DNA of 10,586 bases from Ruminococcus sp. AM22-13 (GTDB taxonomy: Bacteria > Bacillota > Clostridia > Lachnospirales > Lachnospiraceae): the NCBI RefSeq assembly GCF_003471165.1, contig NZ_QRIL01000049.1, forward strand, positions 1 through 10,586, in the 5' to 3' direction. The notes below the pieces were generated by a model. It was not told where the DNA came from. It worked only from the letters and a program-made list of their open reading frames with translations, and ran no database searches. This document shows positions 1 through 6,233 of this stretch, one piece after another. Position 1 is the first letter of the stretch; each line of letters begins with the position of its first letter. A program made the position numbers and the translations under genes.

Positions 1-481
1 CTAACTCATCACTGAAGTAACGAGAATGCGACGCGCGGTCATTCAATAGAATTCTTATCGAATTCCGGATCAAAATCCTCTCCCCAAGGTAGATGGGAGA
101 TACCAGTAATATTTTAGCATCCGGGTTTACAGTGTTGATCTGATCAAGGAGCTGTTCAATCCCCTGTCCAATCACTTCCGGGGTTGCGCTGTATACGCTT
201 TTACAGTCGTTGGTGCCAAGCATAAGAACGATGGTATCTACCGGTCTGTGGCTCTCAAGGATTGCCGGAAGCATTTCCGTTCCTCTTCTTTCTGTGCGGA
301 ATGGATCGTCGAATACGGTGGTTCTTCCGCAGAGTCCTTCTTCGATTACTCTGTAGCCTTTTGTTCTTACTTTGTCATCCAGGATGCTGGTCCAGCGGGT
401 ACCCCATCCATATCTCTGATTAGCAGTTCCCGGGATTAAACCGTATGTATTGGAATCACCGAAACATAGGATTTGTTTCAT
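1..481 (-). CDS. SGNH/GDSL-family esterase, 5' part only, frame disturbed near the window edge
   Basis: Hydrolase of the SGNH fold, close in pattern to the small intracellular arylesterases typified by Mycobacterium smegmatis MsAcT; the natural substrate cannot be told. The protein begins MKQILCFGDSNTYG, which holds the block I nucleophile Ser in GDSN. It continues with RWTSILDD, VIEEGLCGRTTVFDDP and the block III motif MLGTND, all typical of this subgroup. The C-terminal Asp/His of block V lies outside the window. The ATG at 481 is preceded by AAGAAGGTG, about seven bases away. Up to codon 134 (GGG GAG) the frame agrees with the family. Then the family-like continuation (EDFDPEFDKNSIE) appears only if two bases are skipped around 77-80, and that frame meets TGA directly after. 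The unshifted frame stays open to base 1 but no longer resembles the family. This may be real decay or poor sequence at a contig end. The family call is firm; the intactness is not. Confidence 0.8.
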   Translation of the reverse strand, partial: MKQILCFGDSNTYGLIPGTANQRYGWGTRWTSILDDKVRTKGYRVIEEGLCGRTTVFDDPFRTERRGTEMLPAILESHRPVDTIVLMLGTNDCKSVYSATPEVIGQGIEQLLDQINTVNPDAKILLVSPIYLGERILIRNSIRILLNDRASHSRYFSDEL

Positions 482-558
482 GTCTTGTCACCTTCTTATC
501 TGATATTTTTAATGGGATTTTTTGTTTTCCCTGTTTTCATATTGATTTGATAGGAATA

Positions 559-587
559 TCTATACAATCTTTATTTTTGTTTGTCAA
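559..587 (-). promoter_or_regulatory. Sigma-A promoter of the esterase gene
   Basis: On the minus strand TTGACA (582-587) is separated by exactly 17 bases from TATAGA (559-564). Transcription would start near 552 and give a leader of about 70 bases before the esterase ATG at 481. A perfect -35 box and ideal spacing make this one of the two best promoters in the window. Confidence 0.75.
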
Positions 588-748
588 TCCCTTTTTTGTA
601 TTTTTTTGAAAATGTTTTATAATGTACCCATAACCGTGGACACGATATATTTTGAGTTCCCTCATTTATGAACACATCTAAAAAAACTGAATAAAAAAAT
701 AAAAAAAATTTCAAGGTAGTATTTCCATACAACATTTTTTAACCATAC
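588..748. other. AT-rich intergenic stretch without a recognisable gene
   Basis: The stretch is dominated by runs of A and T, especially 680-715, and has no coding frame with a ribosome binding site. A TATAAT hexamer on the plus strand at 618-623 has no convincing -35 box and no gene downstream. This segment separates the esterase promoter from the terminator of the exporter operon. Confidence 0.5.
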
Positions 749-793
749 AAAAATGGCAGAACCCCAATAAAATCAAGGGATTCTGCCATTTTA
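749..793 (-). terminator. Intrinsic terminator of the thrE-type operon, probably bidirectional
   Basis: The arm AAAATGGCAGAA at 750-761 pairs perfectly with TTCTGCCATTTT at 781-792, and CCC/GGG adds three more pairs inside one mismatch. The loop is about 12 bases. On the minus strand the stem is followed by a run of T, on the plus strand by TTATTTTT, so it could work in both directions. It lies about 170 bases beyond the stop of the small exporter subunit. Confidence 0.8.
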
Positions 794-962
794 TTTTTCA
801 TCAACTGTCGAAAACGGGATTTTGTTATGGATTATAGCACTGTTATTATTATTTATGCAATATCTGTTCTACTTCATATTTCCGCCGGATACGTTCTCAC
901 TTTTGCATCTGCAGAGTAAAACGGGTATGTATTATTTCATCGGGAATTTCTTTCTTACCAGA
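794..962. other. Non-coding stretch between exporter operon and terminator
   Basis: No minus-strand gene is present after the exporter stop at 963. A plus-strand frame here reads as a hydrophobic peptide, but it lacks a ribosome binding site and runs antisense into the exporter genes, so it is not called. On the minus strand a 20-codon micro-frame (801-739, starting MKNKMAESL) overlaps the terminator and has no ribosome binding site. The only notable content is the promoter-like element at 831-860. Confidence 0.45.
831..860 (-). promoter_or_regulatory. Candidate extended -10 promoter of a short transcript
   Basis: Minus strand: TTGCAT (855-860), an 18-base spacer, then TGCTATAAT, an extended -10 with TATAAT at 831-836. 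Start would be near 824 and the terminator at 749-793 would end the RNA after about 75-80 bases. The region is AT-rich, so chance is a real possibility. Confidence 0.35.
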
Positions 963-1409
963 TCAGTTCTGCTTTTTCCTTATACTTCTCAGAAAATAGC
1001 AAATCGACCACGCAATACTCATTCCTGCTGCAATTCCAAAAGCAAAAAGAAATGTATCCCGCCCATATTCCAATGCCTGAACTGTATTCCCTTCCACAAT
1101 ACTACTCATACAATAATAAAGAGTACTTCCGGGAATCAGAGGGATTACGGAAGTAACAAAAAAGGATGTCGATGTTTCTTTACAGATTCTTGCAAGAATT
1201 TCCGCATACACATCTGTAACAAAGCCAGCCAGCAGAGTCGGAAGAAACACATTACCCCAGAATTCTTTTCCCAGAAGGAACACCAGCCAGCTAAGAAAGC
1301 CGCCAACTGCTGCCAGAGGCAGATATTTCTTTTTTATGTGAAAAAGAATTCCAAATCCTACAGAGCCGATGGCTCCGGTAATCAATTGTATAATGGTTGT
1401 TGCGATCAA
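963..1409 (-). CDS. Threonine/serine exporter, small subunit (YjjB/DUF3815-like)
   Basis: Integral membrane protein of 148 aa with four to five hydrophobic helices. It matches the C-terminal half of ThrE, which in many bacteria is a separate YjjB-like subunit. Visible family features are the glycine-rich first helix (TTIIQLITGAIGSVGFGILF) and the segment SFFVTSVIPLIPGSTLYY, with the conserved P-LIPG turn. It should act with the YjjP-like large subunit to export threonine and serine, or for the YjjPB type succinate; the substrate cannot be read from sequence. The start is TTG at 1409, supported by GGGAGG eight bases upstream. It overlaps the upstream stop as TTGA, so the pair is translationally coupled. 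The length is normal for this subunit. Confidence 0.88.
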   Translation of the reverse strand: MIATTIIQLITGAIGSVGFGILFHIKKKYLPLAAVGGFLSWLVFLLGKEFWGNVFLPTLLAGFVTDVYAEILARICKETSTSFFVTSVIPLIPGSTLYYCMSSIVEGNTVQALEYGRDTFLFAFGIAAGMSIAWSICYFLRSIRKKQN

Positions 1410-2170
1410 AGTCCCAGCCTCCCAAATAAAATAATTGCTCCCATAAATCCAAGTGCCAGTGCCGCAGCAAGAAGCAAAGCGGCGATCAGGCGGATGATTC
1501 CGGAGAGTGTATCGCCAATAAGTACATCCCGGATTGCATTTGTCGACATCAATCCCGGGATCAAAAGCATAATATCACCGATCATAATCTTATCCATATG
1601 AAGAAACGGACATATCAAAACGGATACACAGATTACACAACCTGTAAGAAAAGACGCCGCAAACTGAAAAGTCACTTCATTCATACACACCGGACGAAGA
1701 TATTGCTGTAATCCCCATATCAAAACAGCGCCAAATCCTGCCGCAACAGCATCCGAAATATTTCCTCCATAAAAAAGAGCGAAACTGCATGCTGCCAGAA
1801 GACTTCCCAGAAGTTTCCAGAGCGGATTCGTTTTATTCATATTAATTTTATCTAATTCCTCCCGAAGCTCCTCCGCAGGGACAGGACGATTACAGAAACG
1901 ACGGCTCAGATCATTCAACTGCTCCAGTTTGGTAAAATCATTTCCACCACTCTCTCTGATCCGTCGGGTCTGTGTCCGCGCTCCTTCTCCCGGAAATTCC
2001 ATGGTAATAACGATACTGGATGTGATCACAAAAACATTCATCTGTGCAGCACCACAGGCATAACCCATTCGGTTCAACGTATCCTCCACCCGAAAAATCT
2101 CTGCACCGCTGTTTAACAGTGCGTCACCCATATCAAGAAAAATGTGTAAAAAATCTTTGGACGTCTGCAT
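1406..2170 (-). CDS. Threonine/serine exporter, large subunit (YjjP/DUF1212, ThrE-like)
   Basis: Protein of 254 aa with a cytoplasmic N-terminal domain of about 115 residues followed by about five membrane helices. The N-terminal domain carries the DUF1212 signature LDMGDALLNSGAEIFRVEDT, then VFVITSSIVITM and a conserved RRIRESGGNDFTKLEQLNDLSRR stretch. The membrane half includes LLIPGLMSTNAIRDVLIGDT, where the PG and R-D pattern is typical of ThrE. It is first in a two-gene operon and overlaps the small subunit by four bases. The ATG at 2170 has AAAGGAG seven bases upstream. Between this start and the nearest likely promoter lies a MITE-like palindrome (2257-2420), so the mRNA leader may be long and folded. 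Function as an amino-acid (or organic-acid) exporter is inferred from the family. Confidence 0.9.
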   Translation of the reverse strand: MQTSKDFLHIFLDMGDALLNSGAEIFRVEDTLNRMGYACGAAQMNVFVITSSIVITMEFPGEGARTQTRRIRESGGNDFTKLEQLNDLSRRFCNRPVPAEELREELDKINMNKTNPLWKLLGSLLAACSFALFYGGNISDAVAAGFGAVLIWGLQQYLRPVCMNEVTFQFAASFLTGCVICVSVLICPFLHMDKIMIGDIMLLIPGLMSTNAIRDVLIGDTLSGIIRLIAALLLAAALALGFMGAIILFGRLGL

Positions 2171-2256
2171 AGGAATACTCCTTTAATTTTATAGAAAAGA
2201 GTCCGGCATAATATACGCCAGCATCTCATTTCTGCACTTTTGTATTCTGATGATAG

Positions 2257-2420
2257 CTTATAGCAATTCCATAAATTACTGCAAACAATCCAGTCCATCA
2301 TAGCGTGAAGTTCTGCGTCAGATATCTTTGCCGTGCGTCAGCACGCCTGCAGGTATCTTCCTTGTCCTTCGCACTCTGCTGAACTGTCTTGATTGCATTA
2401 TTTTATGGAATTGCTATAAG
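2257..2420. repeat. MITE-like imperfect palindrome, 164 bp
   Basis: Perfect 19-bp terminal inverted repeats face each other: CTTATAGCAATTCCATAAA at 2257-2275 and its reverse complement at 2402-2420. Inside, the arms keep pairing imperfectly (for instance around TGCAA...CAGT and AGATATC/GGTATCT). They close on a small hairpin, CGTGC-GTCA-GCACG, in the middle. The whole element can fold as one long hairpin. It holds no gene. Its outer bases read TA-TAGCAATT...AATTGCTA-TA, as expected for insertion at a TA dinucleotide, the habit of IS630/Tc1-type transposases. The type of its transposase is an inference; no second copy is present here. It could end araC transcription, and it lies in the thrE leader. 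Confidence 0.75.
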
Positions 2421-2447
2421 TATAAAGCTTAACTGCCGCTAATACAA
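2419..2447 (-). promoter_or_regulatory. Candidate promoter of the exporter operon, abutting the MITE
   Basis: Minus strand: TTGTAT (2442-2447), 17 bases, TATACT (2419-2424). The -10 box touches the outer end of the palindromic repeat. No better promoter is seen between the repeat and the exporter start at 2170. If used, the leader would be about 240 bases and contain the entire repeat. Confidence 0.4.
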
Positions 2448-2477
2448 CTTCTATTTTTCTAGTGCTTTCATAAAATA

Positions 2478-3239
2478 TTAGTCCTGAATTTTATATTTTT
2501 TATATTTCGCAGGTGTGGTCCCTGTGTATTTTCTGAAAATTTTTATAAAATAGCTCTGTGTGGAAAAGCAAAGATATTCACTGATCTGTGCTGCTGTATA
2601 ATCTGAATAGGTCAGCATATTACAGGCAGCTTCTATCCGTTCCTTCTGAATATAATCTACAATAGACATTCCTGTCTCTTTTTTAAATAATCTGGAAAGA
2701 TAACTGGCACTGATCCCTGCTGCCTCTGCAGTTTCTTCCAGTGTGATAGAAGCATGCAGATGAAGATGAATATATTTTACTGCCGCTTCAATTTCTCTGC
2801 TGTAATGTCTCATTCCGGACTTTTGCACTTCCTGGGCAAATCTCAGGGCTGCTTTTTGTAATAACTTTTCTATAGAAGATTTACTGGTGCACTCTTCTAC
2901 TGTCTGAATATAACCGTCGCTTAATGCATAAGCAGTTTCTTCAGGTACGCCACCTTCAATCGCAGCTCTGGTAAACAGCGTAATTCCTGCGATAAACATA
3001 TTTTTACTGTTTCGCAGTTCATTTCTGGACAGGATTCCAGGAGTTCCATCCGGTGTGATCTGAAAAACGGACTGTATTCTGTCTGTCTGACCATTCCTGA
3101 TAGCATCATACTGCCGACGCTCACTTGCATAAGATTCATGTTTCTGTAAATTCTCACGTCTCTCAAATAAAGTATTCCTGCTTCGGTTCTCTGCGATCTG
3201 TTGTTCTTTTTCGTTATATTTCTTATTTTTCTCCTGCAT
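2478..3239 (-). CDS. AraC-family transcriptional regulator
   Basis: DNA-binding regulator of 253 aa. The C-terminal AraC/XylS domain (about residues 150-250) holds two helix-turn-helix units: ITLEETAEAAGISASYLSRLFKKETG and the second around AAQISEYLCFSTQSYFIKIFRKYTGTTPAKY, a textbook match. The N-terminal half has the pattern LSRNELRNSKNMFIAGITLFTRAAIEGG...AYALSDGYIQ. That pattern recurs in Firmicute AraC proteins and is likely a ligand or dimer domain. The ATG at 3239 is preferred to a GTG at 3254. AGAGGA sits six bases before the ATG and overlaps the GTG, while nothing like a ribosome binding site precedes the GTG. It is divergent from the GH3 gene, 144 bases away, so that gene is its probable target. 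The inducer is unknown. Confidence 0.92.
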   Translation of the reverse strand: MQEKNKKYNEKEQQIAENRSRNTLFERRENLQKHESYASERRQYDAIRNGQTDRIQSVFQITPDGTPGILSRNELRNSKNMFIAGITLFTRAAIEGGVPEETAYALSDGYIQTVEECTSKSSIEKLLQKAALRFAQEVQKSGMRHYSREIEAAVKYIHLHLHASITLEETAEAAGISASYLSRLFKKETGMSIVDYIQKERIEAACNMLTYSDYTAAQISEYLCFSTQSYFIKIFRKYTGTTPAKYKKYKIQD

Positions 3240-3260
3240 CTTTATTCCTCTCACATATAC

Positions 3261-3291
3261 AGCAATATTTTGTTATTTATAGCAATATTTT
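3261..3291 (+). promoter_or_regulatory. Paired direct repeats, candidate AraC-protein operator
   Basis: AGCAATATTTT occurs at 3261-3271 and again at 3281-3291, exactly 20 bases apart, close to two helical turns. Paired direct half-sites at about two turns are how AraC-type activators usually bind. The second copy ends just before the expected -35 position of the glucosidase promoter, a class II activation layout. The same DNA overlaps a weak minus-strand -35 (TTGCTA), so binding could also repress the regulator gene. Confidence 0.5.
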
Positions 3292-3293
3292 AC

Positions 3294-3322
3294 TATATTT
3301 TATCATTTACAGGTGATATAGT
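3294..3322 (+). promoter_or_regulatory. Candidate activator-dependent promoter of the beta-glucosidase
   Basis: TATAGT at 3317-3322 is preceded by TG at 3314-3315, an extended -10. Seventeen bases upstream the -35 position reads TATATT, which is poor. A good -10 with a poor -35 flanked by direct repeats suggests need for an activator. The leader would be about 55 bases. Confidence 0.45.
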
Positions 3323-3383
3323 CCAGATAAAGGCAATACAAACAATCTGTTCAACATATATTCAACTTATGGAGGAATTTATT

Positions 3384-5654
3384 ATGAATCGTGATTTAAA
3401 GAAAATCATCAGCCAGATGACCCTGGAAGAAAAAGCAGGTATGTGCTCAGGTCTTGATTTCTGGCATCTGAAGAGCGTGGAAAGACTTGGAATCCCGGAG
3501 GTAATGGTAAGCGATGGTCCTCACGGGCTTCGTAAGCAGGATGACAAGGGCGATCATCTTGGAATGAACGACAGTATCAAAGCTGTCTGCTTCCCTCCTG
3601 CTGCTTTAAGTGCCTGCTCTTTTGACCGCAACTTAATGGAATCCATGGGCGAGACTATTGGCAGAGAAGCTCAGGCAAATGACGTATCTGTTGTCTTAGG
3701 ACCTGCTGTCAATATTAAACGTTCTCCACTCTGCGGAAGAAACTTCGAATACTATTCAGAAGATCCATACCTTGCAGGTGAAATTGCTGCTGCATTTATC
3801 AATGGTGTGCAGTCCCAGCATGTGGGAACTTCCATCAAGCATTTTGCAGCTAACAATCAGGAGTATCACCGCATGAGTAATTCTTCCGAAGCAGATGAAA
3901 GAACACTCCGCGAAATTTATTTCCCAGCATTTGAAACTGCTGTAAAAAAGGCTCAGCCATATACATTTATGTGCTCCTACAATCAGATTAACGGTACTTT
4001 TGCTTCCGAGAACAAATGGCTTCTTACCGATGTTCTCCGCAATGACTGGGGATTTGAAGGATATGTTATGTCTGACTGGGGTGCTGTCAATGACCGTGTG
4101 AAAGGTCTGGAATCCGGCCTGGAACTGGAGATGCCAGGTTCCAACGGAACAAACGATGCTCTGATTATTGAAGCTGTAAAGAACGGAGCCCTGAAAGAAG
4201 AAGTTCTGGATCAGGCTGTAGAACGTATCCTGAATATTATTTACAAATATACCGACCACCGCACACCACAGGAATTTACTATGGAAAAAGACCATGAAGA
4301 GGCACGCCGTATTGCAGAAGAATCTATGGTTCTTCTGCAAAACACAGACCAGATTCTGCCTCTGAAAGCATCTGAAAAAGTAGCTTTTGTAGGTGGTTTT
4401 GCCAAAAAACCTCGTTTCCAGGGCGGTGGAAGTTCTCATATTAACTGTTTTAAAATTACCAATGCACTGGAATCTGTTCCTGCTGATGCACAGGTTACTT
4501 ACGCAGAAGGATTTCCTGCTGATAAAGATTTATATGATGAAAAGCTGGCTGCTGAAGCAGTTCAGGCTGCAAAAACTGCTGATAAGGTTGTGATCTTCGC
4601 CGGACTTCCGGACAGTTTTGAGTCTGAAGGATATGACCGTTCTCATATGAGACTGCCTGAATGCCAGAACCGTCTTATTGGTGAGATCCTGGAAGTTCAG
4701 CCAAATACTGTGGTCGTTCTTCACAATGGTTCTCCTGTGGAAATGCCATGGATCAATGATGTGAAAGGTATTCTGGAAGCTTACCTTGGCGGACAGGCAG
4801 GTGGTGCTGCTGTTGCAAATATCCTCTATGGTATTGTGAATCCAAGCGGTAAACTGGCTGAAACAATTCCAGTGAAACTGGCTGACAATCCATCCTACCT
4901 GAACTTCGGCAGCGGCGATAAAGTGGAATATCGCGAAGGTGTATTTGTAGGATATCGTTATTATGATACCAAGCAGATGGAAGTTGCCTATCCATTTGGA
5001 TACGGACTTTCCTATACTACATTTACATACAGCAATCTGCAGATTTCCAACACAAATCCAACAGAAAAAGATACCATCACTGTTTCTGTCGATGTAACAA
5101 ATACAGGTAAAGTTGCCGGAAAAGAAGTCGTACAGCTCTATGTAAAAGACATGACAGCCTCTGCCATCCGTCCGGAGAAAGAACTGAAAGGATTTGAAAA
5201 AGTACAGCTTGCTCCGAATGAAACCAAAACTGTAACCATGGAACTTGATAAGCGCAGTTTTGCATGGTATAACACTGAGCTACATGACTGGTATGCAGCA
5301 AGCGGAAAATATGAGATTCTGGTCGGTGCATCTTCCAGAGATATCCGCCTTACTGAGACAATCGAACTCTCCAGCAGCCAGGTAATCCCGATGCATATTC
5401 ATATGAATACCACACTCGGAGAACTTTTCCGCAATCCGGCTACAAAAGAAACTGCAAAAGAACTGACTTCCAGATATTTGTCTGCAATGAACGGCGGTTC
5501 AGAGACAGCTTCAGAATCTGCTGCTGAAGCTATCACTGAGGAAATGGTATCAGCAATGACAGATTCCATGCCACTTCGCTCTCTTTGCAGCTTTGGCGGA
5601 TTCTCACGTGCTGAAATTCAGGAGATCATTGATAAACTGCAGAAATTATGCTGA
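3384..5654 (+). CDS. Cytoplasmic glycoside hydrolase family 3 beta-glucosidase
   Basis: Enzyme of 756 aa that removes terminal beta-linked glucose (possibly other sugars) from oligosaccharides or plant glycosides by a retaining mechanism. Domains run: GH3 TIM barrel (about 10-300), alpha/beta sandwich (about 320-540), fibronectin-III-like domain (about 555-660), then a tail of about 90 residues. Visible active-site elements are VSDGPHG at 42-48, KHFAANNQE at 152-160, and the nucleophile Asp231 in VMSDWGAV. The likely acid/base is Glu415 in SFESEGYDRSHM. There is no signal peptide and no PA14 insert, so it should act inside the cell on imported sugars. The ATG at 3384 has GGAGG eight bases upstream. 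The frame is open 61 codons further, but that stretch is promoter DNA. The divergent AraC gene is the likely regulator, and no transporter lies nearby. The exact sugar is not known. Confidence 0.94.
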   Translation: MNRDLKKIISQMTLEEKAGMCSGLDFWHLKSVERLGIPEVMVSDGPHGLRKQDDKGDHLGMNDSIKAVCFPPAALSACSFDRNLMESMGETIGREAQANDVSVVLGPAVNIKRSPLCGRNFEYYSEDPYLAGEIAAAFINGVQSQHVGTSIKHFAANNQEYHRMSNSSEADERTLREIYFPAFETAVKKAQPYTFMCSYNQINGTFASENKWLLTDVLRNDWGFEGYVMSDWGAVNDRVKGLESGLELEMPGSNGTNDALIIEAVKNGALKEEVLDQAVERILNIIYKYTDHRTPQEFTMEKDHEEARRIAEESMVLLQNTDQILPLKASEKVAFVGGFAKKPRFQGGGSSHINCFKITNALESVPADAQVTYAEGFPADKDLYDEKLAAEAVQAAKTADKVVIFAGLPDSFESEGYDRSHMRLPECQNRLIGEILEVQPNTVVVLHNGSPVEMPWINDVKGILEAYLGGQAGGAAVANILYGIVNPSGKLAETIPVKLADNPSYLNFGSGDKVEYREGVFVGYRYYDTKQMEVAYPFGYGLSYTTFTYSNLQISNTNPTEKDTITVSVDVTNTGKVAGKEVVQLYVKDMTASAIRPEKELKGFEKVQLAPNETKTVTMELDKRSFAWYNTELHDWYAASGKYEILVGASSRDIRLTETIELSSSQVIPMHIHMNTTLGELFRNPATKETAKELTSRYLSAMNGGSETASESAAEAITEEMVSAMTDSMPLRSLCSFGGFSRAEIQEIIDKLQKLC

Positions 5655-5689
5655 TTGCTGATCATCTGAATCAATGAAAAGTTTTCTTC

Positions 5690-5735
5690 AAAAAAAAGCT
5701 CCGTTGAGATAATTTTCTCAGCAGAGCTTTTTTCA
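5690..5735 (+). terminator. Intrinsic terminator after the beta-glucosidase
   Basis: AAAAAAGCTC (5692-5701) pairs with GAGCTTTTTT (5724-5733), and TGAGA pairs with TCTCA closer to the loop. The flanking A and T runs let it work from both sides, so it may also stop minus-strand RNA from the small membrane gene at 5872. Confidence 0.85.
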
Positions 5736-5871
5736 ATCTTCTTATTAAAATTTATCTGAGATTCATTCCACCTACTCCATTTTCTATCAGCAAATCTTGT
5801 ACATTTGTTATAAAATTTTCAGTCCATAAACGGTTCAAGAACGTATCTCAGCCTTTTAATATATAGATAAT

Positions 5872-6084
5872 TTACCTTCTTTTTAAATGCAGGGCAATTC
5901 CAATACATGTTGCTATGGCAATAGCAAAAGGAATTGCTGTCATGAATGCTGTCCAGGCTGGGGCACTATAGCCAGCATACTTGATGCCCCACGTCATATC
6001 ACAATAGTTGTATGCAACGACAGCACACATCGCACCAAACAGAAGAAAGGCCAACACATAAAATACTTTAGATAAGGTCCTCAT
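5872..6084 (-). CDS. Small two-helix membrane protein of unknown function
   Basis: Protein of 70 aa, not recognised. Helix 1 is about residues 6-27 (VFYVLAFLLFGAMCAVVAYNY) and helix 2 about 42-66 (PAWTAFMTAIPFAIAIATCIGIAL). They are joined by a short polar loop, CDMTWGIKYAGYSA, with a basic C-terminus LKRR. The ATG at 6084 follows AAAGGAG by seven bases. An in-frame ATG at 6150 would give 92 aa, but it has only a weak GCAGGG before it. The frame is free of stops even further, to about 6240. It lies 149 bases after the antiporter stop on the same strand with no clear terminator between. It may therefore be co-expressed with the fluoride-controlled antiporter, or use its own promoter at 6142-6170. 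A helper role for the antiporter is only a guess. Confidence 0.7.
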   Translation of the reverse strand: MRTLSKVFYVLAFLLFGAMCAVVAYNYCDMTWGIKYAGYSAPAWTAFMTAIPFAIAIATCIGIALHLKRR

Positions 6085-6141
6085 AAAAATTCTCCTTTCA
6101 ACGGAACATAACCAAATAGCTGCCAAAATTATATATATTTC

Positions 6142-6170
6142 AGTATACATTGCATACCCTGCAATAGCAA
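6142..6170 (-). promoter_or_regulatory. Candidate promoter of the small membrane protein gene
   Basis: Minus strand: TTGCTA (6165-6170), 17 bases, TATACT (6142-6147), giving a leader of about 50 bases before the ATG at 6084. It fits sigma-A rules moderately. If real, the small gene has basal expression independent of the riboswitch. Confidence 0.35.
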
Positions 6171-6233
6171 CTGCATATTTTTCATTCTTATAGACTTTAT
6201 CTGTTGCTATAGGTTCAGAGCAAACAGTAATCT

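Noticed and set aside
607..623. Plus-strand promoter from TTGAAA and TATAAT
   Set aside because: The two boxes are only five bases apart, no proper -35 exists for the TATAAT, and no gene lies downstream before the terminator at 749.
822..1601. Long plus-strand open frame with a hydrophobic start (MLWIIALLLLFMQYLFYF)
   Set aside because: It lies antisense to the two well-supported exporter genes, has no ribosome binding site, and past the first 45 codons is rich in Ser, Lys and Cys as expected for a shadow frame.
2113..2301. 62-codon minus-strand frame between araC and the exporter
   Set aside because: It overlaps the exporter start in another frame and is formed partly by the MITE-like repeat; it has no ribosome binding site.
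3201..3383. 61-codon N-terminal extension of the GH3 enzyme, hydrophobic and signal-peptide-like
   Set aside because: It would overlap the start of the divergent regulator gene and the operator repeats. The ATG at 3384 has a perfect GGAGG, and family members begin at this point (MNRDLKKIISQMTLEEK).
3756..4439. 227-codon minus-strand open frame inside the GH3 gene
   Set aside because: It is fully antisense to a conserved enzyme with all catalytic motifs, and the product is Phe/Cys-rich with no family likeness.
5756..5851. 7-bp inverted repeat CTGAGAT ... ATCTCAG between the glucosidase terminator and the small membrane gene
   Set aside because: It is short, about 80 bases apart and has no associated T run or gene; likely chance.
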